NCBI RefSeq assembly: GCF_002218065.1
Contig: NZ_BDUB01000001.1
Coordinates: 507,567-571,566 of the forward strand
Direction: 5' to 3'
From: Nodularia sp. NIES-3585
Lineage (GTDB): Bacteria; Cyanobacteriota; Cyanobacteriia; Cyanobacteriales; Nostocaceae
DNA length: 64,000 nucleotides
The stretch's first letter is position 1, and the number at the start of each line of letters is the position of its first letter. Shown here in pieces: positions 8,425-18,215 of the stretch. Under the pieces are notes generated by a model. It saw only the letters and a program-made list of their open reading frames with translations. It was not told where the DNA came from and made no database searches. The position numbers and the translations under genes are program-made.

Positions 8425-9000
8425 TTAGGATGATGGCTGTAAAATATTATCTACAGCATGAGGATTAGATATTTCTAATAACTTCCGATGCACAGCAGCC
8501 AAATAAACAGTATCCATTGCTGCATACTTTAATTGCTTGTCACTGAGAGGACGCATTCCCCAATCGCTGCTTCCTTCATCTGCATCAACATTGACAAAAT
8601 GACAAAGTTCTGATGCTAAAGTTTTGAGTTTTAAATTGGAAACTTCCAGGCGTTCACGAGTAATTTTTCTAGCTATTTGGTCTGTACAAGTAATATTTTG
8701 TGCGAGTTTTTTTCCTAAATACTTGAGGTCAAAACCAGCATTGTGAAACACCTTTTCAACATTTGAATCAAACATGATTTGGTTAATGAAATATTCAGCT
8801 AAATCAGGTTTATCTAATACATCTAGAAGGTAAGCCGATACACCCGTTGAATCTGTGGAATCAGCCAATACCTGAATCAGCGATAATCTAGGATAGTCAG
8901 TCCTAAAATCGGCAATTTCTGTATCTAACCACAGAGTTTTGTTAGATGTTAATGTAGAGATAAAGTCCCGGATTTCTGTTGATGTTGTCAGGTAGTGCAT
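8425..9000 (-). CDS. RNase D-like 3'-5' exonuclease (DEDDy)
   Basis: A 191-residue single-domain exonuclease. Exo I is LWLDTEIADF (D, E), Exo II is VFHNAGFDLKYLGKK (D) and Exo III is LKYAAMDTVYL (Y and D separated by three residues), so all DEDDy metal-binding residues are present. It lacks the C-terminal HRDC domains of E. coli RNase D, as is usual for the short cyanobacterial forms. It is expected to trim RNA 3' ends, tRNA or other small RNAs, in the cytoplasm. It stands alone, convergent with the ParB-like gene. Confidence 0.85.
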   Translation of the reverse strand: MHYLTTSTEIRDFISTLTSNKTLWLDTEIADFRTDYPRLSLIQVLADSTDSTGVSAYLLDVLDKPDLAEYFINQIMFDSNVEKVFHNAGFDLKYLGKKLAQNITCTDQIARKITRERLEVSNLKLKTLASELCHFVNVDADEGSSDWGMRPLSDKQLKYAAMDTVYLAAVHRKLLEISNPHAVDNILQPSS

Positions 9001-9072
9001 TGACTAAAAAGTTATCATAAACAATTAAATTTAAGCAATCAAACAAATTAACATTCGCTAACGCGCGAAACA

Positions 9073-10032
9073 TTACCCCCTGATTTGCCGCAGCGCATTG
9101 ACAACCTGAGTTCTTAATCCAACAGGTAACAACGACAAACCCAAGCCAGTCAAAGCCTTAGCAGTAGAAAAAGACCTACCCGCCAAAACCAGTTCCTTCC
9201 CCTTTTGGGTTTCACCTTTTTCAATTAAACGCAAACCCAATACTAATTTGGCTTCAGCTAGGCGATTTTGTCTAACTTTTTCTAACTTATCTGATTCAAA
9301 CTGATAATTTTCTAAATACCGAATCTTATCAAACAAATAAGGAACTTCTCTATTAATACCTTGCTGCTCTGCATGGTATCTATATTCCATCAATAACTCA
9401 GATAAATAATAACCCTTTTTCTCAGCCAAAGCCAGCCGGACAAATAAATCATTATCTTCACAATTTTGAATATTGGGTAGCATAAAGCCCAACTCTTGTA
9501 AAGTCTGACGACGAAATAAAGTTGCCCCAATTTGAAAGCTTTGGTTGATAAAAACTACCTCTAATAAATTATCTACCATACCGACTTTTAAATTAGCCCG
9601 ACCCCAGCGCCGAGAATTTTCCTGAGTCTTGGCCTCATCACGAATATTTTCAATATCAATTATCCAATGATCTGTACCCACAAAATCAATGCTATGATCT
9701 TGATCAAGTATTGCCGCAGTCTTTGCTAAAAAATTAGTTGTTAGCCGATCATCATCATCAAATTTAATAAAATATTCACCCTGCGCCGCATCAAAACCAG
9801 AGCGCATATTATTGCTTTTACCAATATTTTGCGAATGACGGATATATTTAATCCGGTTGTCTGTGTACTGTGACATCAATTCAGGTGTGCCATCACTTGA
9901 GCCATCATCACAAACAATTAATTCAAAATCTTGATAAGATTGCTGAAGTACGCTTTCTATGGCGTAAGGCAGGAGATTTTCTCGATTAAATGTAGGAACA
10001 CAAACACTAATTTTAGCCACAAGTTTGACCAT
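9073..10032 (-). CDS. Glycosyltransferase family 2
   Basis: A 319-residue GT-A fold enzyme. The N-terminus ISVCVPTFNRENLLPYAIES leads to the nucleotide-binding CDDGSSDGTPEL, and the metal-binding motif is KFDDDDRL. CEDNDLFVRLAL is the typical acceptor-side motif. It transfers a sugar from a nucleotide-sugar donor, probably during exopolysaccharide, LPS or sheath synthesis at the inner face of the membrane. It lies 24 bases downstream of the pyruvyl-transferase gene on the same strand, so the two are likely co-transcribed. Donor and acceptor cannot be told. Confidence 0.88.
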   Translation of the reverse strand: MVKLVAKISVCVPTFNRENLLPYAIESVLQQSYQDFELIVCDDGSSDGTPELMSQYTDNRIKYIRHSQNIGKSNNMRSGFDAAQGEYFIKFDDDDRLTTNFLAKTAAILDQDHSIDFVGTDHWIIDIENIRDEAKTQENSRRWGRANLKVGMVDNLLEVVFINQSFQIGATLFRRQTLQELGFMLPNIQNCEDNDLFVRLALAEKKGYYLSELLMEYRYHAEQQGINREVPYLFDKIRYLENYQFESDKLEKVRQNRLAEAKLVLGLRLIEKGETQKGKELVLAGRSFSTAKALTGLGLSLLPVGLRTQVVNALRQIRG

Positions 10033-10056
10033 TAAAAAACTATACTACCAAAGCAT

Positions 10057-10977
10057 CTAATCAGAATGATGAAAGTAGCCAGATGCTACATCTTGTTTAA
10101 ATTGCTCTAGCCTTTCTTCAAGTTCAACAGTTAATTGCTCAATGCGAGACTCACTGCTCAAAATAGGTTTTGAGGTCTTGGCAATATCAGCTAATTGCAT
10201 TGCCATCTTCTTAGTCTCGCCTTCCCAAACAGCTTTGAAGAATCTTTGTGGAGCCTGCTTTACACAGTTAATTGAATAACGCCAGGATGACCGCATTCTT
10301 GGCCCTGGTGGATATAGCTTGCTGTCAGGCATGACATACTGGGGTTTGTATTCTATATCTATTGATGAACACCAGTCCTGCCATTTGAAGGGAAGCATTC
10401 TGGCGCTGGTTAAGACAGGAATCCAAGGTACTCTCAGAGCATCGGCAATGATAGCACCGTGCATTGCTTCAGCTAGTAAGACCTCTGTTTGGCTCATCGC
10501 CGACAAAACTTGCTCAATTGGCCAACGGGGATCGATATATGCGATTCCGGCTTGCTCACAGATCAATTTCCAGGAGCTATCCCCACGAATAGCGTGATCA
10601 ATGTGAGGCATATAAGCGAATTGATTTACTTTATTACTAGCCTGTTGATACAACCGCCTAATAAGTACAGCGCTATCTGTCACTGCTAATTCAGATGAAA
10701 CTCCCAATGCTTTTGCGGAAAGTTTCCCTCTCACACAGTAAATTTTCCAAGATTGATCAATGTTGGGTAAACCTTTACCATAACCAACGCCAGACCCAAA
10801 TACCACCGTTTTCTGAGCTTTGGGAATATATTCATTGAGCAGTGAGCCTATCCCAACAAAGGTGGTTTTTTTATCCTCGTCAAACATTCCAGGTAGCAAT
10901 CTATCCCATATCCAGGGATTAAGATTATCACCAAAATTGCTAATTCCGTTGGGAAAGCGAAAATAATACAGCTTCAT
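10057..10977 (-). CDS. Polysaccharide pyruvyl transferase family protein
   Basis: A 306-residue protein starting MKLYYFRFPNGISNFGDNLN. It has the NFGDNLNPW motif, a FVGIGSLL segment, VVFGSGVGYG and the conserved late motif LLAEAMHGAIIADALRVPWI. This order is characteristic of the PS_pyruv_trans family, which adds pyruvate ketals to surface polysaccharides, typically using phosphoenolpyruvate. The C-terminal tail is charged and helical. It precedes the GT2 gene on the minus strand and is preceded by a GT8-like gene 170 bases away, making a small polysaccharide cluster. Confidence 0.85.
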   Translation of the reverse strand: MKLYYFRFPNGISNFGDNLNPWIWDRLLPGMFDEDKKTTFVGIGSLLNEYIPKAQKTVVFGSGVGYGKGLPNIDQSWKIYCVRGKLSAKALGVSSELAVTDSAVLIRRLYQQASNKVNQFAYMPHIDHAIRGDSSWKLICEQAGIAYIDPRWPIEQVLSAMSQTEVLLAEAMHGAIIADALRVPWIPVLTSARMLPFKWQDWCSSIDIEYKPQYVMPDSKLYPPGPRMRSSWRYSINCVKQAPQRFFKAVWEGETKKMAMQLADIAKTSKPILSSESRIEQLTVELEERLEQFKQDVASGYFHHSD

Positions 10978-11146
10978 TAGTTATGACCAATAGTTCCTTA
11001 ATGGTACAAGTTCCTAGATTTATCTGTGGGGTGAATCGAAAATTATTTGACCGTAATTTTTAAAATATGAGTCCGTTATCGTAGTCTTGTTAAAAACCAA
11101 ATTAACTTTTTGGCAATGAACTAACTACCTACCAATAAATTTCAGT

Positions 11147-12160
11147 CTATGAAATACTGAATTTAATTTTCTTCATGGTCTTATTGAGTAACCTATTAGT
11201 TTTTGAAATCAAACTAGGTGATTTTAGCGTTTGTGGTTTTTGCTCTGGCTGTTTGAGAAAGCGATAGTGTAAAAACTCTTCTCGATAACGAATATTCACA
11301 TCTTCTCCTTGAGATAAACGGGCGAAATCACTAGCGGAATAGCCCATGTAATGAAGACGGTAAATTGGCTTTAATCCTTCTTGATTATAAAGAATGTTAT
11401 TAATATTCACAAATGGATCGGCATTAGCACAATTACCAGTTCTATCTTGACCATTAGGGCTAAGTGTAAAGTTAAATAACGGGCGATCGCAGATCAAAGT
11501 CATATAATTAAACAAAATGGCATCATCCCACCATTTAGGCAGCCATCCAATTTCGTCACCCTCAATTAATCGCTGCTGCATAGGTTCAATTTCTGAGGGA
11601 GAAAAAATTCCTTGTTTGGAAGCAAAAAAACTAGAACAATGTAATTTAGGGCGGATATGTTCTTCTTTATATAAACCAGTTGCTTCAATAATATCTACAT
11701 CCAAAGCGGCATTTTGTCGTGTTTTTTTATGTTCCCAGTCATCAAATATAAAATCGTAATTATCTAGTTTTTCTAATACCTGCTCCAGTGGCTTCATGGC
11801 TAAACTGTCACCATCATAAAAGACAAACTTTTCAAATTCGCCATCAAACGCTGATAGTTTCCTCAGTAAGGGGCTACGATACAAAGCATTACGGGAAATA
11901 TTTTTCTGCTTTGCTGCTGGATGCACAGCCCATACTTTATTAGCCAAATCATCCCATCTTTGAAGTGATTCCCCGTTGTTAAAAAGGGTGACATTTTTAC
12001 GAGATTTTATTTCCTGCTTTACTTGATCTAATTGGTCATTATAAGGAATCACGCAAATAGGAATGTCTTGGCTAACATTGACCTCAATGCTATTTAACAA
12101 AGCAACTAGCTGGTCATATACAACATCATTAGCCAGGGTGTAAATACCAAATGGTTTCAT
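11147..12160 (-). CDS. GT8-like (Npun_R2821/R2823-type) probable glycosyltransferase
   Basis: A 337-residue protein. FGIYTLANDVVYDQLVALLN at the N-terminus and FEKFVFYDGDSLAMKPLEQV (a DxD-type motif) in the middle resemble the GT-A fold of GT8/glycogenin-like enzymes. I recall a cyanobacterial family of this type named after Npun_R2821/R2823, but I cannot confirm it here. WWDDAILFNYMTL and a late RLHYMGY also fit a nucleotide-sugar enzyme. The C-terminal 40 residues are basic and low-complexity. It lies upstream of the pyruvyl-transferase gene, same strand, and probably works on the same polysaccharide. Confidence 0.65.
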   Translation of the reverse strand: MKPFGIYTLANDVVYDQLVALLNSIEVNVSQDIPICVIPYNDQLDQVKQEIKSRKNVTLFNNGESLQRWDDLANKVWAVHPAAKQKNISRNALYRSPLLRKLSAFDGEFEKFVFYDGDSLAMKPLEQVLEKLDNYDFIFDDWEHKKTRQNAALDVDIIEATGLYKEEHIRPKLHCSSFFASKQGIFSPSEIEPMQQRLIEGDEIGWLPKWWDDAILFNYMTLICDRPLFNFTLSPNGQDRTGNCANADPFVNINNILYNQEGLKPIYRLHYMGYSASDFARLSQGEDVNIRYREEFLHYRFLKQPEQKPQTLKSPSLISKTNRLLNKTMKKIKFSIS

Positions 12161-12428
12161 CTTGCTAAATCCTGATTAAGTGACAGAATAATCAATAACA
12201 TTTATGTATTAACCTATAATCTTCACTAAAAGCAACAATTTATCTGTGAATATACACAAACTTCATGACATTTGGCAAGTATTTAGTGATCAGCTTTTGA
12301 TTGGCTATGATTTATGAAAAAGTTACAAAAAATAGATCAGAGATATTTATGATGACATTTAGCCTGAAATCACGGCATGGTATATGTGTCATATTTTAAT
12401 TTAGTCTGATTTTCGGTTACTGGATTAT

Positions 12429-13670
12429 ATGCACATCTTAATGCTGTCTTCTACCTTTCCCTATCCGCCAACACGGGGGGGAACTCAAGTTAGGACGTTT
12501 AATTTACTCAAATATTTGAGCCAACGTCATGATATCACCCTCGTGACTCAACGCGATGCCTACGGCGAGCTGCGCGATCGCGATGTGACGGAGACAGAAA
12601 TTGCCGAATTGCGAGACTGCGTAAATCATCTCGTTGTATTTAATCGTCCCCCAGAATCTGGATCTGCATCGGGAATAATCAAGAAAATACAGCGTTTGAG
12701 CCAGTTTTGGCTAGAGGGAACCCCACCCAGCGTACTCAGCCGCTACTCAGTGGAGATGCAAGCATGGATTGATAACTTTGTCCAGGAGCAAAAATGTGAT
12801 GTGATTACCTGCGAACATAGTGTTAATGAAATTTATGTGCGATCGCATTATCAGAAATCTCTCAGAACTATAGTCAATATTCATAGTTCTGTCTATGGTA
12901 GTTGTCTGAACCAGTTAGCAACAGGCGTTTCCGAAAATAGGCTACGAGATCAAATTAATTTGCCGCTTTTACGTCGTTATGAACAAAGATATGGCGCGAA
13001 ATTTTCAGGGCTAGTTGTCACTACAGAAGATGATAAAAGTCAACTCGAAAAATTTCATCCTCAGAGTGAAATAACAATTATTCCCAATGGAGTTGATTTG
13101 CTGACATTTCCTAACCGTACCACCGATCCCGGAGGATATAAATTAGTATTTATTGGTGCAATGGATAATTTAGCAAACATTGATGCCGTCTGCTTCTTCA
13201 CCAATCAAGTTTTACCAGAAATTCAACAGCTTTATCCCCAAACAACTTTTGATATTGTCGGTTCTCGTCCTGCGCCGGAAGTTTTAGCACTCACACAACA
13301 ACCAGGAGTTAATGTCACGGGAAAAGTGCCTTCAATGGTAGATTATTTACACAAATCAACAGTGTGTGTTGTGCCGATGCGGACAGGCTTTGGGATTAAA
13401 AATAAAACTTTAGAAGCAATGGCTGCTGGTGTGCCTGTAGTGGCAAGCGATCGCGGTTTAGAAGGACTAGCTATAGATACACCCATCCGGGCATTACGCG
13501 CCAATAAACCAGCCGATTACGTCACCGCCATTAGTCAACTCTTTGAGAATTCCCAACTGCGTGATCAATTGTCCCATAACGGTAGACAACTAGTAGAAAC
13601 CGAATTCACCTGGGAGATAGCAGGAAAACGTTATGAACAAGTTTGTTTGGGAGACAATAATCAACAATAG
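12429..13670 (+). CDS. Glycosyltransferase family 4 (GT-B fold)
   Basis: A 413-residue enzyme. The N-terminal domain begins HILMLSSTFPYPPTRGGTQV, with the glycine-rich acceptor-side loop. The C-terminal donor-binding domain has IPNGVDLLTFP, LVFIGAMDNLANIDAV and the E-x7-E type motif KNKTLEAMAAGVPVVASD. These are typical of GT4 sugar transferases. It is transcribed divergently from the GT8-like gene across a 268-base promoter region and completes a four-gene polysaccharide cluster. HIP1 sites lie inside the gene, as in core genes of this genome. Confidence 0.9.
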   Translation: MHILMLSSTFPYPPTRGGTQVRTFNLLKYLSQRHDITLVTQRDAYGELRDRDVTETEIAELRDCVNHLVVFNRPPESGSASGIIKKIQRLSQFWLEGTPPSVLSRYSVEMQAWIDNFVQEQKCDVITCEHSVNEIYVRSHYQKSLRTIVNIHSSVYGSCLNQLATGVSENRLRDQINLPLLRRYEQRYGAKFSGLVVTTEDDKSQLEKFHPQSEITIIPNGVDLLTFPNRTTDPGGYKLVFIGAMDNLANIDAVCFFTNQVLPEIQQLYPQTTFDIVGSRPAPEVLALTQQPGVNVTGKVPSMVDYLHKSTVCVVPMRTGFGIKNKTLEAMAAGVPVVASDRGLEGLAIDTPIRALRANKPADYVTAISQLFENSQLRDQLSHNGRQLVETEFTWEIAGKRYEQVCLGDNNQQ

Positions 13671-13684
13671 CCAGTCAAAAATTT

Positions 13685-13859
13685 AGAAAAGAGGGAGCAT
13701 CCCAATTTGGTAAAAACATAGAAGACTGATGTAAAACACCTATTAAACCCTCTTCCCTTGGCGTTCTTCGCGTCTTGGCGGTTCGTTTTTCCATTCTTCT
13801 GTAAGCCAAAATCCTATAAATAAATTGAACTTGTACATTTGGGATGCTCCCAGAAAAGA
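13685..13859. mobile_element. MITE with 13-bp terminal inverted repeats and 8-bp target duplication
   Basis: The element covers 13693-13851 (159 bp). It begins GGGAGCATCCCAA and ends with the reverse complement TTGGGATGCTCCC. It is flanked on both sides by the identical octamer AGAAAAGA (13685-13692 and 13852-13859). It has no coding capacity; the interior includes a dispersed GGCGTTCTTCGCGTCTTGGC fragment. The 8-bp duplication fits several DDE families (for example ISL3 or IS1595-like), and the parent element is not visible here. Confidence 0.9.
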
Positions 13860-14448
13860 GGAGTGAAAAGCCGCGATCATATATATACCGCAGCCATCAC
13901 TCCTTTAACCTCGCGCGTTGATAAGCTGTTATGCTTATTTACAAATACAGCAAATTAATTTTTAACTTTTATCTAACCAAGGGTGCTAATAATTGTTAAG
14001 ATATGACGTAATTAACTATACAAAGTTTAGATTTTAACTGAAATAAATTTGTTTAACCTTGTTGGTAAAATTACTATTTTTACAGTATATCCCTAGTGGG
14101 TATGCTCTCCTCAAGACTCGGCACAGCAGATTAATTGTATTGCCGAACACAATAAAACTTAAAATTAACCCTATACCTAAGTTAGTAGTAGACTGATTCC
14201 TGCGGTGGACGTTAGAGACAAAAATCGCAGCTACCGTCATAAATGAAGGCAATAATCATCACAAGTATTAGATACAAAACAGTGAAATTTTCCGCTTGAG
14301 AGATAGGGAAACAAAAATTAAATTGCTAAAAAGCCCTTAAATCGCAGAAAACACTGGTTTGCATCCATTTTCCGCTCAAGAAATACCTCGATTCCTCTTA
14401 ATCAAGAAGCTGATAGCAAAAGCATTCAAAACCGGGGGCATATTTATT
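13860..14448. other. Long intergenic region
   Basis: No gene is supported. The stretch is AT-rich, and an open frame on the minus strand at 14034-14252 has no recognisable features. It should contain the promoter for the membrane protein at 14449. Confidence 0.4.
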
Positions 14449-14868
14449 ATGGACTGGTCTAATAACCTACAGCAATTCCAAAATTTCGTATTATTCAAAT
14501 TTCCCGAACCACCATACTTTTTACTTTTAATTGGCTTATTAATTAGCCTTCTTTGTGGATTACCATTTGTGAACACTCTGCAAAGACGAGTACAAGATTG
14601 GATTCAAAATCATTCTCCTACAACTTTACCTAGATGGGCAAAATTACAACTTTTAATTCCTTTTATAGGCACTGCCATTGGTGTTTGTATAGCTTTCTCC
14701 TCCATATTAGAAATTTTTGGTTTACCGACTCTACCTGCTTATTTAATATCTTTGCTAGTCATAACTTTAGTAGCTGCATGGGTTTGGTCGAAAATCGGCA
14801 ACCTCTTAGGGCGAAGAGTTTTACGTTCTTATTTAGCTGAGTCTTCAAAATTGTCTCACCAAAGGTAG
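14449..14868 (+). CDS. Small three-helix membrane protein of unknown function
   Basis: A 139-residue protein starting MDWSNNLQQFQNFVLFKFPE. The frame is open further upstream, but the ATG at 14449 follows a GGGGG run and removes a polar, unlikely N-terminus. Hydrophobic segments are near residues 24-45 (FLLLIGLLISLLCGLPF), 67-90 (LLIPFIGTAIGVCIAFSSIL) and 97-118 (LPAYLISLLVITLVAAWVW). Short basic loops and a polar C-terminus suggest an inner-membrane protein. I do not recognise the family. Neighbours give no functional clue. Confidence 0.65.
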   Translation: MDWSNNLQQFQNFVLFKFPEPPYFLLLIGLLISLLCGLPFVNTLQRRVQDWIQNHSPTTLPRWAKLQLLIPFIGTAIGVCIAFSSILEIFGLPTLPAYLISLLVITLVAAWVWSKIGNLLGRRVLRSYLAESSKLSHQR

Positions 14869-15192
14869 AAGGAAGTTTTAACCACAGAAATTAAACTTTA
14901 AAGAGGCTAAATTATATTATACAGTTCTCCATTTGCCATCTACAAACAGTTACTAATTTAGCTGTAATTACCACATTTTATTTACCAAGGTTCTGAACTA
15001 CCTATTTTGTGGTAGATTCAATAATTAGTAGAACACTAGAATATGTCTACATATTCAGGGTTCATTTCGGCAGCAATTGCAGCTTATTCAAAGTTTGATC
15101 ATGGGACATCTTCAAGGTGGCGCAATTTATCCCAGTATTGATCTAGTGGACTTTTTTGCTCAACCTCTGCAAGCAAGTAGCGGGAATTTAAG
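14869..15192. other. Intergenic region upstream of the PAS-Crp regulator
   Basis: These 324 bases contain no clear gene. A 31-codon open frame from the ATG at 15101 ends in TGA at 15194-15196 and overlaps the GTG start of the regulator as GTGA. It could be a leader peptide that couples translation, but it lacks a good ribosome-binding site. No NtcA-type site in the canonical spacing was found by eye. Confidence 0.4.
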
Positions 15193-16356
15193 GTGAACAT
15201 AGAACAATTCATTCAAAGCGCAGAAGCATTGCACAGCCGTTTAGCAGATTTGTACCAAACCGCTAGCGTCTTACCTTGGATTCCGCCAGAATTGCTGCCC
15301 CAGGCTTTTAAGGAACTCTACAGTACCTCCAAAATGGTGCAATTAGCGGCAGAGGAACTTTATCTGCAAAATGAGGAACTGAGCAAAACCCGAAATTGGC
15401 TAGAAACTGAACGCCAACACTACCAAGATTTATTCGAGTTTGCACCAGATGGTTATTTAATCACAAATGCCGAAGGAATTATCCAAGAAGCTAATCTAGC
15501 CGCAGCCCAATTGCTAAACGTTTCCAGGCAATTACTCGTAGGCAAACCAATAGTTAATTTTGTCCGCCTTGAAGAAAGACAACCCTTTCGCTGTGAACTC
15601 AGTCAGCTATGCCAGACGGATAGAGTCAGAGAGTTATTAGTGCGACTGCAACAAAATCACGGGGAGTCTTTTGACGCAGCTTTGACAGTGGCTGTAGTGC
15701 GTAATCAACAGGGCAAAGTAAACTCCCTGCGTTGGCTATTGCGTAATATCAATGAACGTCATCAAAAGAAAACAGAACTTATTGACAAAGACAGTGATCT
15801 AATTCAGGATCGGCCTGTACAGAAACATAGCAAAGGAGAGACTATTCTCCTCAATCCTTTAGTCGTTTGGTATGTTCGCCAGGGCTTAGTTAAGCTCAAT
15901 ACTTTTTGTGAAACAGGCGAAGAAGTATTGATAGGATTAGCTACACAAGATATGGTTTTTGGTTCTAACATGACCTCTCTGCCAATTTATCAGGCCACAG
16001 CCCTATCAGATGTCGAATTAGTTTCAATTAACGTCACAGAAATAGCAGTAAACCCAATTTTGAGCCATATTCTGTTACCAAAAATCAATCAACGCTTACA
16101 ACAGACAGAATGTTTTTTAGTGATTGCTGGTAAGCGGCGGGTGGAAGAAAGACTTTACCATCTATTGCAACTTTTAAAGCAACAAATTGGTGAGTCTGTA
16201 GCAGGAGGAACTCGCTTAAGTGTTCGCTTAACTCATGAAGATATTGCTAGTGCTTGCTGTACTACCAGAGTGACAATTACCCGATTGATGGGAAAATTAC
16301 AACAAGAAGGTTTAATTAGTTTTGACTCGAAAAAATATATTATTTTGAAAGATTAA
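15193..16356 (+). CDS. PAS-domain Crp/Fnr-family transcriptional regulator
   Basis: A 387-residue regulator. Residues 1-70 are helical (AEALHSRLADLYQTASVLPW). A PAS domain follows (DLFEFAPDGYLITNAEGIIQ, roughly 77-185). Then comes a cyclic-nucleotide-binding-like jelly roll (GETILLNPLVVWYVRQGLVK, roughly 205-305) and a C-terminal HTH_CRP (LTHEDIASACCTTRVTITRL). The fusion suggests a small-molecule, light or redox input to PAS that tunes DNA binding. The cNMP pocket lacks an obvious cAMP-binding RTA pattern, so the ligand is unknown. Start is GTG at 15193. Targets are unknown; glpK lies downstream, 281 bases away, on the same strand. Confidence 0.85.
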   Translation: MNIEQFIQSAEALHSRLADLYQTASVLPWIPPELLPQAFKELYSTSKMVQLAAEELYLQNEELSKTRNWLETERQHYQDLFEFAPDGYLITNAEGIIQEANLAAAQLLNVSRQLLVGKPIVNFVRLEERQPFRCELSQLCQTDRVRELLVRLQQNHGESFDAALTVAVVRNQQGKVNSLRWLLRNINERHQKKTELIDKDSDLIQDRPVQKHSKGETILLNPLVVWYVRQGLVKLNTFCETGEEVLIGLATQDMVFGSNMTSLPIYQATALSDVELVSINVTEIAVNPILSHILLPKINQRLQQTECFLVIAGKRRVEERLYHLLQLLKQQIGESVAGGTRLSVRLTHEDIASACCTTRVTITRLMGKLQQEGLISFDSKKYIILKD

Positions 16357-16394
16357 TCTCCAGAAATTAGTGAAATCTTGTAGACTCACATCTT

Positions 16395-16570
16395 GCACCT
16401 AGCCTAGGCGACTAGAAGTCGCGGCTATACAAACCAAGTCCGCCTGCGCGGACTAAGAAAAAATCAAGGTTTTTAACCCGAGTAGGCGGCCTTTCTCTGG
16501 GAAGCCGCTACGCGTCTGGACTGTGTAGCCGTGACTTCTTGTAGAGAGGTTCCATGGAACTTCTCTAAAT
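16395..16570. repeat. Compound REP-like repeat block
   Basis: It includes GACTAGAAGTCGCGGCTATA, the hairpin GTCCGCCTGCGCGGAC and the palindrome GTAGAGAGGTTCCATGGAAC followed by TTCTCTA. The last unit recurs at 19987-20014 and 52803-52830. The first recurs in inverse at 45719-45741. The block fills most of the spacer before glpK. Confidence 0.75.
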
Positions 16571-16637
16571 TCTGGGTCGAAAATGTCTAATTGGTATAAG
16601 TAATTTATCTTAGGGATGATTGTATTGATTTTATAAT

Positions 16638-18155
16638 ATGCAGACATTCCGCAGCACAACAACATCAAGCTACATCTTAGCACTGGACTTAGGTACGACA
16701 GGTAACCGCGCTTTTGTCTTTAACGTAGAAGGCCAGATTATTGGGCAGGCGTACAAGGAACTGACTCAGTATTATCCTCAGCCGGGATGGTTAGAACACG
16801 ACCCTGAAGAAATCTGGCGGGATACCTGCTGGGTGATGCAAACTGCGATTAAAAATGCTCAAATTACACCATCGGAAATTGCGGCTTTGGGACTAACTGT
16901 GCAGAGGGAAACTTGTCTAATTTGGGACAAAACTACTGGGAAACTATTACACTCAGCCATAGTATGGCAAGACCGCCGCACTTCTGCTCTTTGCAATCAG
17001 TTGCAAGCCCAAGGCTACGCTGAAGAAATTTACGATCGCACTGGCTTAGTTATTGATGCTTATTTCTCGGCTACTAAGTTGAGATGGCTATTAGACTATT
17101 GTACCGAGGTTGATCAGAAAAATATCTTAGCTGGCACAATTGATACTTGGATACTGTGGAATCTTACAGGGAGGAAAGTTCACGCCACTGACCACAGCAA
17201 CGCCAGCCGCACAATGCTGATGAATTTGACTACTGGTGCATGGGATCAGACACTACTAGAATTATTACAGATTCCGGCTGAGATTCTGCCCCAGATTCAG
17301 CCCAGTGTAGGCAAATTTGGCGTTACTGATGCGACTTTGCTAGGTACTGAAATTCCGATCACTGCCATTTTGGGAGACCAGCAAGCGTCTCTATTTGGTC
17401 ATGGATGCGATCGCCCCGGTTTAATGAAATGCACCTATGGTACTGGTAGCTTTTTAGTGGCTCACACTGGCTCGAATATTGTTCGTTCTCAGCGGCAACT
17501 AATTTCTACAGTGGCATGGACTCAAGCCCAACACAGCCATAAGTTAGATATGGGTTATGCCTTGGAAGGTAGTATGTTTACCAGTGGTGCTTGTGTTCAA
17601 TGGTTACGTGATGGCATCAAATTAATTAAAACTGCTGCCGAAACTGAAGTCATGGCTAATCAGGTTACAGATACAAATAAAGTCTACTTTGTCCCGGCTT
17701 TTAGTGGACTAGGCGCACCCCATTGGGATATGAGCGCCAGAGGAGCCTTTTTTGGCATTACCGCCAGTGTACAACCGCAGCATTTAGTTCGTGCAGTTCT
17801 AGAAGCGATCGCCTACCAAGTTCTAGAAGTCGTCCAGGCAATCAATGCTTCTTCTGCGACTCCCATGCAGCAGTTAACTGTAGATGGTGGTGCTTGCGAG
17901 AACAACTTTCTCATGCAGTTTCAAGCAGATATCTTGGGAATTCCCGTAGAACGCCCGATCATGCGCGACACCACCGTACAAGGTGCCGCCTTTGCCGCAG
18001 GTTTAGCTGTGGGATTTTGGCATGACTATACAGCATTAGTTAGTCGGAGGCAAATAGACCGCATATTTGAACCAGGGGAAGGCAAGCATCAAGCGCAAGC
18101 CAACTTCGCCATGTGGCAACAAGCAGTTAAACGTACTTTAGCTTGGGAAGAGTAG
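16638..18155 (+). CDS. glpK: Glycerol kinase
   Basis: A 505-residue FGGY-family kinase that phosphorylates glycerol to sn-glycerol 3-phosphate with ATP. ILALDLGTTGNRAFVFN is the N-terminal phosphate-binding loop, QDRRTSALC and the GTIDTWILWNLTG signature are present, and the C-terminal domain has GLGAPHWDMSARG and LTVDGGACENNFLMQ. Length and motif order match GlpK rather than xylulose or gluconate kinases. It has no glp transporter or dehydrogenase beside it, and a Crp-type regulator gene lies upstream. The ATG at 16638 lies about 15 residues before the conserved start. Confidence 0.93.
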   Translation: MQTFRSTTTSSYILALDLGTTGNRAFVFNVEGQIIGQAYKELTQYYPQPGWLEHDPEEIWRDTCWVMQTAIKNAQITPSEIAALGLTVQRETCLIWDKTTGKLLHSAIVWQDRRTSALCNQLQAQGYAEEIYDRTGLVIDAYFSATKLRWLLDYCTEVDQKNILAGTIDTWILWNLTGRKVHATDHSNASRTMLMNLTTGAWDQTLLELLQIPAEILPQIQPSVGKFGVTDATLLGTEIPITAILGDQQASLFGHGCDRPGLMKCTYGTGSFLVAHTGSNIVRSQRQLISTVAWTQAQHSHKLDMGYALEGSMFTSGACVQWLRDGIKLIKTAAETEVMANQVTDTNKVYFVPAFSGLGAPHWDMSARGAFFGITASVQPQHLVRAVLEAIAYQVLEVVQAINASSATPMQQLTVDGGACENNFLMQFQADILGIPVERPIMRDTTVQGAAFAAGLAVGFWHDYTALVSRRQIDRIFEPGEGKHQAQANFAMWQQAVKRTLAWEE

Positions 18156-18215
18156 AAGAAACCGGAAAAAATGAGGGAGCAGGGAAAAAATTAACTATTT
18201 TCCCCCTGACTTCCC

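Noticed and set aside
14034-14252. 72-codon minus-strand frame
   Set aside because: No motif, no ribosome-binding site and ordinary AT-rich composition.
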